Below the pieces are notes generated by a model. The model searched no databases and had not been told where the DNA came from. It saw only the letters and a program-made list of their open reading frames with translations. Shown here in pieces: positions 9,175-19,031 of a DNA stretch of 34,207 bases (its first letter is position 1; each line of letters begins with the position of its first letter). The translations under genes were made by a program, and so were the position numbers. This stretch comes from Lingula anatina (taxonomy: Eukaryota; Brachiopoda; Lingulata; Lingulida; Lingulidae), in NCBI RefSeq assembly GCF_001039355.2, contig NW_019774314.1, positions 473,437 to 507,643 on the forward strand. Reading direction: 5' to 3'.

Positions 9175-9545
9175 CGGTGACAACCGGGCGCACGGGTTTC
9201 AGGGTGGGACCTTCTCTGCGAGTTGTGGGTGCAGTGGAGGGCGTTGAAGGCGGGTGACGCACTCCCGCGCTGCTTTTGATTAAGCTACTCTTACAACCGG
9301 TCGTGCTCGCTTCTACGAGCGGTTTGCGTGCAAAAAGAAATTGGCCAAGTATTAAGATACGCGCACGTGGAACGTACTTTTTTGGTGGACGTAAACACGA
9401 CGCAAAGCACGCAGCCCGAAAACTGGCCGGCCAGTTTTTCGCTACGCCCTGTCTCCGACAATTAGAACGCCTGGAGCACGCTCGTAGCACGCAAGACAAA
9501 AGTACTGAGTAAGTGCGCTAGGCGTGTAGTCTAGTCGCCACTCCC
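9175..9545. other. GTGCG/CGCAC-rich flank, left of foldback element
   Basis: GC-richer than its surroundings and dense in short motifs such as GCGCAC, CGCAC, GTGCG, AGTAC and GTAC. It looks like the DNA at 13390-14280 on the other side of the foldback element. No credible gene: the open frames on both strands overlap and lack domain motifs. Confidence 0.4.
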
Positions 9546-9549
9546 ATAG

Positions 9550-10180
9550 GCCCAATAGTCGAACCCTGCAATGTTCTTTCCTGTAAACATTTTTTGCTGA
9601 AATGCTTTCTCCAGGCCAAGAGAAGCAAAATTAGCTTGGTTGCTAATTCCAAGACCTTGAGCACTTTTCAATATGGCCGTCAATTTATGAGGAAAAATAG
9701 AAAAACGACCAGAAGTCGCCGGGTAAACTTTATTGACAGCTTTTTTGAACGTGTATCCTATCAAGAGAGCACAACAGTACTAGTGAATATGCTTAATCGC
9801 GTACCACTTAGCAAAAAAACCAAAATGGCTGTCAAAACATAAGGCAGAAATTGATAAAAGCTGCAGAATCAGTTTGTTTTTTGCATATTTAGTTTTATTA
9901 AAACCATATCCCCTTTTTATATTTATGTTAATTATAATATTTTGTTAGTCATGACCCTTAACTCTTGGAATAAGCTCATCTGACAGTTCAATAACCCCCC
10001 CCCCAAGAGTCTGTTTGCTACTTCCCCGGGTCAAATACTTAGAATGTTATTCCCTGAAATTTTTAAAAGAATTTAATACATAGAGGGTATAAAAGCCAAT
10101 TTAATTTGGGCTTTTTTGGCAGTGGCTACATTCGGGACATTGATCAATTTTCAAAATTCAAGATGGCCGTCAATAATATA
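9550..10180 (+). repeat. Left inverted-repeat arm
   Basis: Contains ATGGCCGTCAA-type motifs at about 9674, 9826 (ATGGCTGTCAA) and 10163, which recur in reverse in the right arm. These are candidate subterminal transposase-binding repeats. Confidence 0.75.
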
Positions 10181-10602
10181 AAAATATATTATAATATCAT
10201 AATATTATAAATAAATAATTATGTAACATAGCAGAGAGTCGGGTTTAAAGTGCATGGTATTCCGCATTTCAAATGACAGCTAAACATGTCCAAAAAGGTA
10301 AAAAAAGCAATTAAATTACGTTTTTAACTGATAATTCGGCGTATAATATATATCAAACCCTTTTATTTATTGACAAAGTGCACTTGTAAGGTACAGTTAT
10401 ACTACATTGTAAGACTCTATAATAGAGGATCATTGATAGGACTGACCATTACGTAAGTTCTCTTTTTAATACAGGGTCAATCTGATGAAAAGGCCACCAG
10501 GGGTTTCTGCAGGAATTTGGGCACAGGGAGTCCAAAATGTTAATCTGCAATCGGGACTCTTATGTTTACATTGAGGCCACCCAAGTCTGTTTGTGGGGAC
10601 GT

Positions 10603-10627
10603 GGGGGGGGGGGGGGGGGGGGGGGGG
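10603..10627. repeat. G25 homopolymer
   Basis: An uninterrupted run of 25 G. Such runs are prone to length error and can form G-quadruplexes. Confidence 0.95.
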
Positions 10628-10959
10628 TGTAATTTAATTTAACTTTTGTCAAAATATTAACTTTATAATTTTTTTTTTCGTTTTTGTTTTTAAATTGATC
10701 ATACCATAATAGTTTGATTTTATATCTTTATCATAATTTATTCATATATATAATCTTTTGGTTATATACTGACAGCCATTAAAATCTTTGAGGCCATATT
10801 TTTCAAAATGATAGTTATTTTGAAGCTCTAAACTGGATTGTTTTCATATGAATAATTTGTTTAGGACATCGGTATACAGAGCCAAAAATCTTTAGTTTCA
10901 TGAATAGTTTCAAAACAAAAATGACACCAGCCCAACATAAAGTCAACGGTCAAAAGCCG

Positions 10960-11600
10960 GTACGATCTCCGCTTGCTTCGATGCAGGCGGCGATCTGTTG
11001 GCGCATGCTCAGGAAATAAATGTGGATGGGGTGTCGTGCGGAATCCTATTCCAGCCTTGTCGTAGTGTCTGGATCAGCTGCTGCCTTGGCCAACGAACGG
11101 CCAAGATATATGTAGTACCACAAGTGTTCAATCGGATTCATATCCGGAGAATAGACAGGCCGAGGTAGGACATCCACCCTTGGGACTTCAGATACACTTG
11201 GATCATTAATTGTGCCGGATGTGAACGGGTCTTGTCCAGTTGGGAAACGGTTATATCAGTTTTCTTCTGCGTGAACGAGGCCATGTGAGGTTGCAGAATC
11301 TGATCTATGTAGTGACGAGCAGTTACTGGTATGTTGCCTTCAACGACCACCATCGGTTGACCGCCAGCAAGCGTCGACGCACAGTGGGGCTGCTGCTCCG
11401 GTTGTTGTTCCTGCCGGGTGCTTCTTGAGCTGTACGGCTGGTATGGCGAAATTGGTCCCGCAGCTGATGCAACATGATGTAGCGATCCCGGTCTGGAGTT
11501 GACACTCTCTCGCCCTGGCTGCGGTATATCACTAACAGAGCCTGGCATGGCGTGGCATTCAACCAGGTTCCTGATTGTGGGGTGGGAACAGCCCATACAT
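10960..11600 (-). pseudogene. Broken Tc1/mariner-family transposase
   Basis: On the minus strand, pieces of a Tc1-like transposase appear in successive frames. These are GCSHPTIRNLVE and SVSDIPQPGRE (helix-turn-helix linker, 'GSVSDRPRPGRPR'-like), then in another frame DRYIMLHQLRDQFRHTSRTA and GRNNNRSSSPTVRRRL. Back in the first frame come NIPVTARHYIDQILQPH, DKTRSHPAQ (second catalytic Asp, codon at 11236-11234) and, shifted again, PDMNPIEHLW (catalytic Glu, codon at 11129-11127). Allowing for the frame change, Asp to Glu spacing fits the DD34E pattern of the Tc1 family. Several frameshifts and a stop (...RLE*) show it is dead. The first catalytic Asp region seems lost between about 11323 and 11340. 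Confidence 0.85.
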
Positions 11601-11716
11601 TATAGCTGAAATCAGGCTCCCCTCACGCCCAGTGCCCAGAGATATATGTTGTTCACATGATAGACATGGCATGATTCCTTTCACTGGACTAACAATATGG
11701 GTGGCCTTTTTTGGGG

Positions 11717-11730
11717 GGCCTATATAGGCC
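11717..11730. other. 14-bp perfect palindrome
   Basis: GGCCTATATAGGCC, just upstream of the transposase remnant on its coding strand. The function is unknown and it may be chance. Confidence 0.8.
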
Positions 11731-12734
11731 TCCAAAACCAATCCACAAAATGTGCAGATGCTCGCTGAGTATTGCTCATTGTGTATTTGGTCCATTTTTG
11801 CAAAAAAAAAGGCTGACCAATGTGCAATGGACCATGGCAACATGACAACTCATCATTATCTTAACTACCCGAGCACTAAGTCATCAATAAATCCACAATG
11901 AATAATTACATCTACCCTACAAGTAGAAAAATGCATACATTCCTATCTCAAAGCTTCCATTATCTGTAAGTGTATATTGGAAAGAACAACATTTCATATA
12001 CATGATGTCGATGGGTAGCCATCGCTTATCTCCGAACTATGTCATGTTGCCAAGAAAAGCTGACCTCATAGGCCCCAACCGCTGGGTTTGTATACCCCTG
12101 CTTGGATATTGATTATTTATAATAAAATCCATTTTTAAACAACAAAAATGCCATAGGTATTAAAATATTTTAAAAAGTTTACAAAAAAAAAAAAAAAAAG
12201 GATAAGAATAATCCAACCTGAAGAAAAACGATTTGACGCCTTTTTTTATTTCAAAATGATTTAGTTTACACATACTAGAATGATGATGCCTTTCATTAAA
12301 TCATCCAAAATGTAACTTTTGATTTAGAATTAAAATCTAGTTGTCAGGACTAAGATATCCGCAATCAATGTTTGGTTTGATCATCGAGTAGCACTGACGG
12401 ACATATTGGTTTTCCTTTTTCGTATCATTTAACCTAAAAACATGTTTTATTGTGTGCTATGTCTTGAACGCAGGTATATCGGTTTTTACGTTATATATGT
12501 ATTTATATTTGTTCCAGTAAAAGTCTATTTCAGTTAAAAGCCTTGTAGTTTTACAGTTGTTTCTTTGCCCTTCCATTATGTTTTGGAGGCCATTTTTATT
12601 AAAATAACTTGCAAAAATGAAATGAATGATCGCGCTTTGCATGGATATAAAAATAATTATGCAATGATGAACAATGGAGTGAAGCATTAAATTTTCTATT
12701 TAAATGTATGGCTCTCGCTATTCATACCCTGTAT

Positions 12735-13395
12735 AACAAATTGACGGCCGTCTTGAATTTTGAAAAATTATCAATATCTCGTACGTATCAACTGGCAAAT
12801 AAAGTCAAGCTTATAAGCTTCTCTAAGTTTTGTAACCCAGATGAAATAATTTCTTTTAAAAAAGCTTGCAAGATATAACATAGCAAGCTTTGACTATGGG
12901 GCTCGTCGGAGTGGCAAATGGACTCTCAGGAGATGGCACCATCTACCACCATCTGATTAATGTCAAATAAGCAGCTTCTGAGAGTATAGGATCATGACTA
13001 ACACATTATTATAATGGACATAAATAGAAAAGGCGGATAGGTTTTTAATAAGACTAAATTTGCAAAAAACGAACTTATTTTGCAGCTTTTTTTACTTTCT
13101 GCCTTATGTTTTGGCGGCCATTTTGGCTATTTTGCTAGATGTAACGGGCTTAAGTGTATTCACTAGTACTGTTGTGTTCTCCTGATAGGATACACGTTCA
13201 AAAAAGCTGTCAATAAAGTTTACCCGGCGACTTCTGGTCGTTTTTCTATTTTTCTTCATAAATTGACGGCCATATTGAAAAATGCTCAAGGTCTCGGAAA
13301 TAGCAACCAAGCTAATTTTGCTTTTCTCGACCTAAAGAATGCATTTCAGTAAAAAAAGTTTACAGGAAAAAACATTGCAGGGTTAGCGTTCTGGC
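12735..13395 (-). repeat. Right inverted-repeat arm
   Basis: Reverse complement of the left arm, with TTGACGGCC-type motifs at about 12742 and 13264 and a GGCGGCCAT at about 13115. A further related copy (ATTATGTTTTGGAGGCCAT, about 12576) lies just inside the arm. Confidence 0.75.
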
Positions 13396-14285
13396 TACTC
13401 GACTAGTGCGTGTAACGCATGAAAGGCATGCAGAAATTCCGGGGTATTTTACCACGAAGCCGATGTACTAACCACGCGAGAGACTCGTACGTTCAACTTG
13501 CTTTCAATGTACGTGTTAACAAAAAAAAAAGGGGGGGTGAGCGCACTTCCTCCGTGCGTTTATTTTACTTCCAAGGTGCGTTTTGAGTACTTCTACCGTA
13601 CTTGTGAAGTGTGTCACACTAAGACGGCGCACTTGACCAGCACGATATTAGTGCGACACAAGTACTTGCTTATAGGTGCATCGTGCGCCTTTATCACTGC
13701 TGATACGAACAGTCTGCTCTCAGTTTGGAAGTGCCATTTTGAAAGCCAAAACAGTGGATGATAGGAGACTCAGTGTTCCCTTTTATGTTATTTTGATTAT
13801 CCGTGTTTTCCACCAATTTGACGCACAAGTGTCGTGCTTAACACTACCGTGCTCATTACGTTTCTCTTACGTTTCTCTAACTTCGTAAGTACGATTTCTG
13901 AAAACGTGCGCTTCGCAGTCACTCACTGTGTGCGACACAAGTACAGATCGTACGTGCTCCTTACTTCTTCCTTCTTCCAAAAAAGGCGTAGAGACCTCTT
14001 GCGGGCCCCACGTTTAGAGCACGACACACCTAATCATAAAGTACTTACTACTTACGTCCGCTGCGATTAAATTTTCATCCTGCGACAACGCTACGCCTGA
14101 CAAGAACTCCGAGAACGCACAATCTCTAAGCACGCACGACGGGTTGTAAGAGAGACTTTAAGTTTGGAAAGTGACAGGGCGTGCGCCGTACTTAACACGC
14201 TGGTGGCACTTGCTTCTTCATTGCTTGCGACGTGCGTCTTAGATTAAAGTTTTTCTTCACACGGTAATCCTCCAGTCTCATTTGC
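13396..14285. other. GTGCG/GTAC-rich flank, right of foldback element
   Basis: A dense array of short motifs (GTGCG, CGCAC, AGTAC, GTAC, CTTACTTC). The 15-mer GTGCGACACAAGTAC occurs identically at 13651-13665 and 13930-13944. The open frames here (13498-13761, 13676-13888, 13834-14070) overlap each other and show no domain motif, so I do not call genes. The base composition matches 9175-9545, so both flanks may belong to one larger element. Confidence 0.45.
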
Positions 14286-14330
14286 GTACATCTTGCAAAC
14301 TTCTTGCCAAAGGAGCAGATTATCCTTATA

Positions 14331-14349
14331 GTTTTTTTTTTTTTTTTTT
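14331..14349. repeat. T-rich run
   Basis: About 19 T residues, possibly the poly-A tail (minus strand) of an old retrotransposed copy. No source is recognised. Confidence 0.8.
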
Positions 14350-14452
14350 CATTTAGCTTATATGCAAACGGACCTTGTGGTCAAAGCGCACCCTCCTTTT
14401 GACTGTTACGGAGTATCCGTGGTAGAATTCGTGGTATTTATGTCCTAAATAC

Positions 14453-14739
14453 TAACGAACTTTACATGTACCTTCAAGTTATATCACCCTGTGCGGAACC
14501 TTAGTAGGCCATGTATACCGCTATTCTTATTATCAGCTATGTTCTGTTGCTAATTACGCCCAAACAAATAATGCAAATGATGGTCAGAGAGTAATAATAA
14601 CAGATGATGACCATAAGCTGACCACAGATGATGGAGTCGGAATAATACTTAATTTTGCAAAGATTACTAAAATAGTGAGATCATATGATAATAATCCAGT
14701 AAACAAACCTCAGTATGATATGATCTTGTTTTGATTTTA
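14453..14739 (+). other. Open reading frame without start, unknown origin
   Basis: A stop-free frame of about 95 codons ends in TGA at about 14737-14739 and has no ATG near its start. It includes ANDGQRVIITDDDHKLTTDD and then GVGIILNFAKITKIVRSYDN. A possible acceptor (TATTATCAG) lies inside it at about 14541. Composition looks protein-like and acidic, but I recognise no family. It could be an exon, part of a transposon protein, or chance. It lies immediately upstream of the duplicated ankyrin gene segment. Confidence 0.3.
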
Positions 14740-15147
14740 CCAGCTTGAAAGGACTTTTATCTGGTTATAATGATTGAATACAATGTAAAGAAAGAGAACA
14801 TGGGGCCGCGTTAGTTGTTAGGTGCAAGTTAATCCATTTTCTTTCCTTACATACATGTACAATATATGAATGATATGCGAAGAAAGACAACATCAGATAT
14901 TATCATTATGGAGATTATTTATTTGCATTAATACAATTAATTATCTATATTTGCACATTATGATATTTCTTTCGTCATTAGATTATTTGTCAACATTCGC
15001 CCTGTAAGCATTTGACTGCTGATATAGATTGAGCACTTTTTTAATCTAAACGTTAGTTAATCCAACACATAATTTAAATAAATGAATAAAATGTGAAGAA
15101 ATACAACATGAGATGATATCATTATGCCGACAATTTTTGGTAACCAG

Positions 15148-15246
15148 AAAGGCTGGGCTCCATTACATGGGGCAGCGTATCAAGGTCATGAAGACATCGT
15201 GAAGCTTCTCCTGGAGCATGGAGCTGATCTTAATACCACGAATGAG
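15148..15246 (+). CDS. Ankyrin exon F' (copy 2)
   Basis: A 99-bp phase 0-0 exon encoding KGWAPLHGAAYQGHED then [17 protein letters not shown]. Compared with exon F it has seven changes in the first 48 bases and three in the last 51. The acceptor is GTAACCAG. Confidence 0.85.
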
Positions 15247-17052
15247 GTAAGTGAGACATAATAATAATATATAAATAAAGTACCCTGGAGATAGTTGTTT
15301 GGTTTGATACATTTAAAGTTTGTATACTCCAACTATTTCATTGCAAAGAATTGACACATTTTGCTCTTATTATTGTTTAGTAACAATAAGTTAATACAAT
15401 GTAAATAATGAAAACATGAGACAGGACATCACATGCAAATATTGAAGTGCCTCTTTATATACGCATTGTATGATTTCTCCTTCTTTAGATTGTTTGCTCA
15501 CGTTGGCAAAGGAAGCGTTTCAGTGTTGAATATAAACTTGTATTATTTCAAATCAGTGTTACCTTTATCAGCACACATAAAATATATGAATGAAATGTGA
15601 AGAAAGACAACGTCGGATATTATCATTATAGTAGTTATTTATTGTTACCAGTGGGGCAGAACTCCTTTACATGTGGCAGCATTAGCATTATTCAGCCATG
15701 AAGACATCGTGAAGCGTCTCCTGGAGCATGGAGCTGATCCTCATATCACCGATGAGGTTTGTGGACACATAATATTATATAGACAAAATACCCTGAACTT
15801 GGTTGGTAACATACATGATGATGATGATGATTGTACCATACAGGCACATTATGATTCCTTTCCCAATCATTGGATATTTGTTTGGAGATACGTGTGTCCC
15901 TTGTAGATGTAAGCATATTGTTGTTTTCTTGTACATGTTGATTCTACAGCACTCATGTAAAAAATACAATATGTCAAATCTCAAAATCGAAGTTATGTAA
16001 ATGATGCGACTGAATATTTATAGTACAACCTTACTTTTGTAGCACAAAGAAACAGCATATGACAAGGCTGTGAAAGAGGGTCATGAACACGTTAAGATAG
16101 TGCTGCATAGATATGCCTTGCCACCAATACAGGTTAGTACTGTCAAATGATGTAATAATTCTTCATTTGTAAAGTAATCAGGAACATGCCATAATGTGCT
16201 TCCTTTTTTATTTTCATTTTCCGTTTTTGTTTCCCTTTTAATTTTCTCTTTTATTATTTTTTCTGGGGGGTCAACATGCTCAGTTAAGCTCTAGAACATC
16301 AAGGTCAATGTAATTTTTTCAGGCCCATCTTCTCCGCAAGGTTATTATGGCGATAAGTGACCACGTGTCTCTCAAAGATATCCGCATGCTGGCACGTGCA
16401 CAGCTGGAAATCCCAGACGCCAAGCTAGACAACATAGAGTATGAGAACCAACGCGATGCTCAGGAGCAATCCTTCCAGATTTTGTGGCTGTGGAAAGAAA
16501 GGACGGCTGGAGCGACAGTACATAACCTGTTCAAGGCTCTGAAGGACCATCAGTTGAACGCCTGTCTGGGTTAGTAGAATTAAAAATATATCATCTGTTC
16601 TTGTTGTACTTTGGCTGTTTATGTTTGTTAAATCATAAATCATCTTTATTTTGCTATTTAATTACCATATGCATTACTAAACCACTCATCTCGATTCAAT
16701 CTCACACCTTCTACAAAACTGCATTGCTTTAATTACAGACAAAGTCAGAGATAAATATGCCTCGTTATTGAATGAGATATGGGCCATGCCAGGGGACGTT
16801 ATCCAAAAGTTCCATTCCTCCCTCCAGCCCACTAAATCAACCAAAAATGGCGTCACGTCACCCCGCGGGAAGCTAATGTATCTGAAATGCTACGTCTCTG
16901 AAGACCTGGGATCTTTGGAAGTTCCACTTGACAGCTTCATCGACAGCGCCAACATAGATGGTACCGATAGTGCTGGAGCCGTACTGAAGTATGGTCTCAT
17001 TTGGAAAGGCATTTGTGGGGATGCGGATACGTCCCCTGAAATGGCCGAATGA
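15148..17052 (+). CDS. Ankyrin-repeat/death-domain protein, copy 2 (3' portion)
   Basis: Exons: 15148-15246, 15652-15756, 16043-16132, 16323-16569, 16739-17052; these join in frame to 285 codons including the TGA. Domains are two ankyrin repeats, a 30-residue cap, a death domain ([21 protein letters not shown]) and a C-terminal tail. The first exon is phase 0 with an acceptor, so upstream exons must exist. None is recognised in the 10 kb of transposon DNA before it, leaving either lost exons or splicing from copy 1. Copy 1 and copy 2 death domains differ by about ten residues. The tail after SSLQP differs completely from copy 1. The predicted role is cytoplasmic binding through ankyrin repeats and homotypic signalling through the death domain. 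Confidence 0.8.
15652..15756 (+). CDS. Ankyrin exon G' (copy 2), two codons longer
   Basis: A 105-bp phase 0-0 exon encoding WGRTPLHVAALALFSHED then [17 protein letters not shown]. Relative to exon G the turn between the two helices is lengthened by two residues (ALYGHKD becomes ALALFSHED), so the canonical Gly is replaced and the repeat has 35 residues. Confidence 0.85.
16043..16132 (+). CDS. C-terminal ankyrin capping exon, copy 2
   Basis: A 90-bp phase 0-0 exon encoding HKETAYDKAVKEGHEHV then [13 protein letters not shown], with donor GTTAGT instead of GTAAGT. Confidence 0.85.
16323..16569 (+). CDS. Death-domain exon, copy 2
   Basis: A 247-bp exon (phase 0-1) with the same boundaries and length as the copy 1 exon. 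Key death-fold residues are kept ([33 protein letters not shown]). The differences from copy 1 cluster at LEIPDAKLDN against [10 protein letters not shown]. Confidence 0.85.
16739..17052 (+). CDS. Terminal exon with unique C-terminus, copy 2
   Basis: Starts like the copy 1 exon at 4023 ([18 protein letters not shown]). Where copy 1 has ACAG|GTAAGC, copy 2 has ACCAAAAATGGC, so the exon reads on for about 67 more codons (LMYLKCYVSEDLGSLEVPLD, then SFIDSANIDGTDSAGAVLKY) to TGA at 17050-17052. The extra tail is not a family I recognise. Confidence 0.8.
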
Positions 17053-18360
17053 AGGTCACTGTTGAACAGGACTTGTGTTTTTATTTGACTTGTGATAGAA
17101 CGTTCGACAAGTTATCAGCATATTGCTTCTACCATGGTTGTACTGAATTAGGCAACAGACTCGAGATATAACGATGTTTAGAGATTATAAACTAACGTTT
17201 TTCTGTATTTTTTTGCATATTATGGAAATATAATGCATATTCATTATGATAATTATTTACAGTAACTACATCGATTACATTTACATACTTTTTAGAATAT
17301 TTTGTCATTAATGTAGGAATCTGCATGGAATTGTTATAAAATATCCACAGAAATGTGTTGATGTTTGATTTCTACATACCGTACCAATTTGTACTTTTTT
17401 GTTTAGTTTTGGGTTTTGGACATGCCTCAAAAATATTTTTTCAATGATTGTCATAATGAGGAATTATTATAGTAATTATATTGAAAACAGTATAATCAGA
17501 ATTACTCTTTATTATAGTTTTCGTAAAACAGTAAGACTCATTTCAAAGGTGAATTATTCAATTATATTCATTTTTGGTGGGTTTCTGCATGTCCCTTGGA
17601 TTAACATACAGTAATATGTACGTGTAATGTATGTATGTTATAGTTGTTCTGATAATACGGAGTGCTCAAACCATATCTTTAATCATGATACGAATACCGT
17701 CTGTATATATGTTATGCTTCTCTAAAATAATGTGGTGGTGGTGATTTCAATTAATTGTAAGCTGGGTTTCATTTTGATATCCTGCGCATGTTGCTTGTTA
17801 AATGAATTTACATACGTTTAAATGTTAACGTATCCAGGAGCCTGTTTATATACATGTATTGAGTTAGGATTTAAAACCATGCACTGCGACAATGTACTTT
17901 AGTCATAAGTGAGACTAGCAGCATATTTCGTAACGGTGGGTTTAATCCACATAAAGAAATACCAACAACTTCGTGGCGTATTTTTTGCACAAGGCTACGT
18001 GACATGTATGTTATGTTGACAGTGTCATCTAAAAGTTGCCTACAAATGTTGCATTATCGTGTCTAAAATGACAACTGTAGACAATACCACCAGTATCAGT
18101 TATAGATTTGTTTATCAGCAAAGCCATAAGTAACCCGATAAGATAATTACATAAGGAGAAAAATTGACTTCGTGTGTCATTCCACGCTTCAAATCAAACT
18201 ACATATACTATATATTTCACTGTAAATGTCCTTAAGAACATAAAGGTAGAAGTTCTCGTCTGGTGTATATAAAAAAAGGGAGAATTTCAAAAATATAAAT
18301 TAATTGGATACAAAGCAATGCTCTTTTTGTGTCCTTCTTGTGTACTTGATTGGTGATTTA
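17053..18360. other. 3' UTR and intergenic stretch
   Basis: AT-rich sequence after the stop of copy 2. I see no further exon, RNA gene or transposon end. Confidence 0.5.
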
Positions 18361-18997
18361 TCAACGTTTCAACTGCGCCGTCTTTTTATGCAATAAAGTT
18401 GGATTTTTAATTCCACTAATCATAGTCTGTTTTTCATCCAATGAATTAATCGTACTGAATATTGTATTCCAAATAAATTTGTCATCTGCCAAGAGAAGGC
18501 TTGAAAAATAAGGCCATTGATCAGGTGGTTTCAGGATCTTCGCGATATCCTGATGCAGTTCCTTTGTACATGTATTTCTTAGAAACGATTTTTCTTTATT
18601 CAAAAATATTATTGTCAACTTAGACACAGTATTTGGTACAACCCTGTTGTAGGAAACGAGACCACAACGTACGGTTTCTCAAACCAGATTTTTTCCACCA
18701 CCATCTCTTCAAACTAATCCCTTACCACATTTACAGCTCCAAGCTGTAATGATATCTTTATCAGCTCCACAACATTTCTGTTTATGATATATCGTGATTT
18801 TCTCATCAATTTACACCAGTCAAACTTGTAAGGTATTTTCACTCCAGCATCTATCAGTATTTTAAACAAAGTTGTTAGATTGAAGGAACTGGACTTGAGA
18901 ACTATCTCCAGAGGAGTCAAGCCGGTCTTTCCTCTCTCTCTCACCCCAAACAAACTGTATTTGTACTTAGGAAGGAACCTGGCAGTATCTGTATTAC
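18361..18997 (-). pseudogene. Ankyrin-like gene fragment, probably broken
   Basis: Minus-strand exon 18997-18726 lies between acceptor TTTTTTTGAAG and donor GTAAGG. It encodes NTDTARFLPKYKYSLFG, then GKTGLTPLEIVLKSS and LFKILIDAGVKIPYKF, an ankyrin-type GLTPLxxxL...LIDAGVKI repeat. A second block follows acceptor TCCTACAACAG (exon start about 18643) and is open to TGA at 18361 (FLRNTCTKELHQDIAKILKP, then WPYFSSLLLADDKF). The first exon ends in phase 0 while the second needs a different phase, so in-frame joining hits a stop after eight codons. This is either a decayed gene with an indel or two exons not joined to each other. No death domain is visible. Confidence 0.45.
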
Positions 18998-19031
18998 CTT
19001 CAAAAAAACAGAAAGAGAAAACTTGGTACAA

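Larger units (their letters stand above)
9550..13395. mobile_element. Foldback DNA element with long diverged inverted repeats
   Basis: The arm at 9550-10180 and the reverse complement of 12735-13395 align over most of their length. The best block (9555-9845 against 13100-13380) is highly similar, including CCCTGCAATGTT near the outer edge and GGTAAACTTTATTGACAGC. The inner block (TTCAAAATTCAAGATGGCCG) is at 10149-10168 and in reverse at about 12747-12766. The open frames in the arms (9594-9842 plus, 13310-13104 minus) are mirror images of each other. The 2.5-kb centre carries a broken Tc1-like transposase. Either the element is a large foldback transposon with a nested Tc1 insertion, or the arms belong to the transposase. 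I see no clear target-site duplication. Confidence 0.75.
14753..16830 (+). repeat. Segmental duplicate of the ankyrin/death-domain gene
   Basis: Aligns in the same orientation with 1458-4110. The alignment begins within the type-I intron after exon D, at ACTTTTTATCTGG/ACTTTTATCTGG. It jumps at 14921-14931 from the equivalent of ~1641 to ~2187, so exon E is missing. It then continues through introns and exons to the post-death-domain exon. Introns as well as exons are conserved, which points to a fairly recent duplication. Confidence 0.85.

Noticed and set aside
9161-9512. Overlapping open frames of 112 and 78 codons on opposite strands
   Set aside because: GC-rich motif-dense DNA lowers stop frequency; no domain, no splice borders and no agreement between frames.
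13498-14070. Three overlapping plus-strand open frames
   Set aside because: They lie in the GTGCG/GTAC-rich repeat and share no protein motif; treated as repeat by-products.
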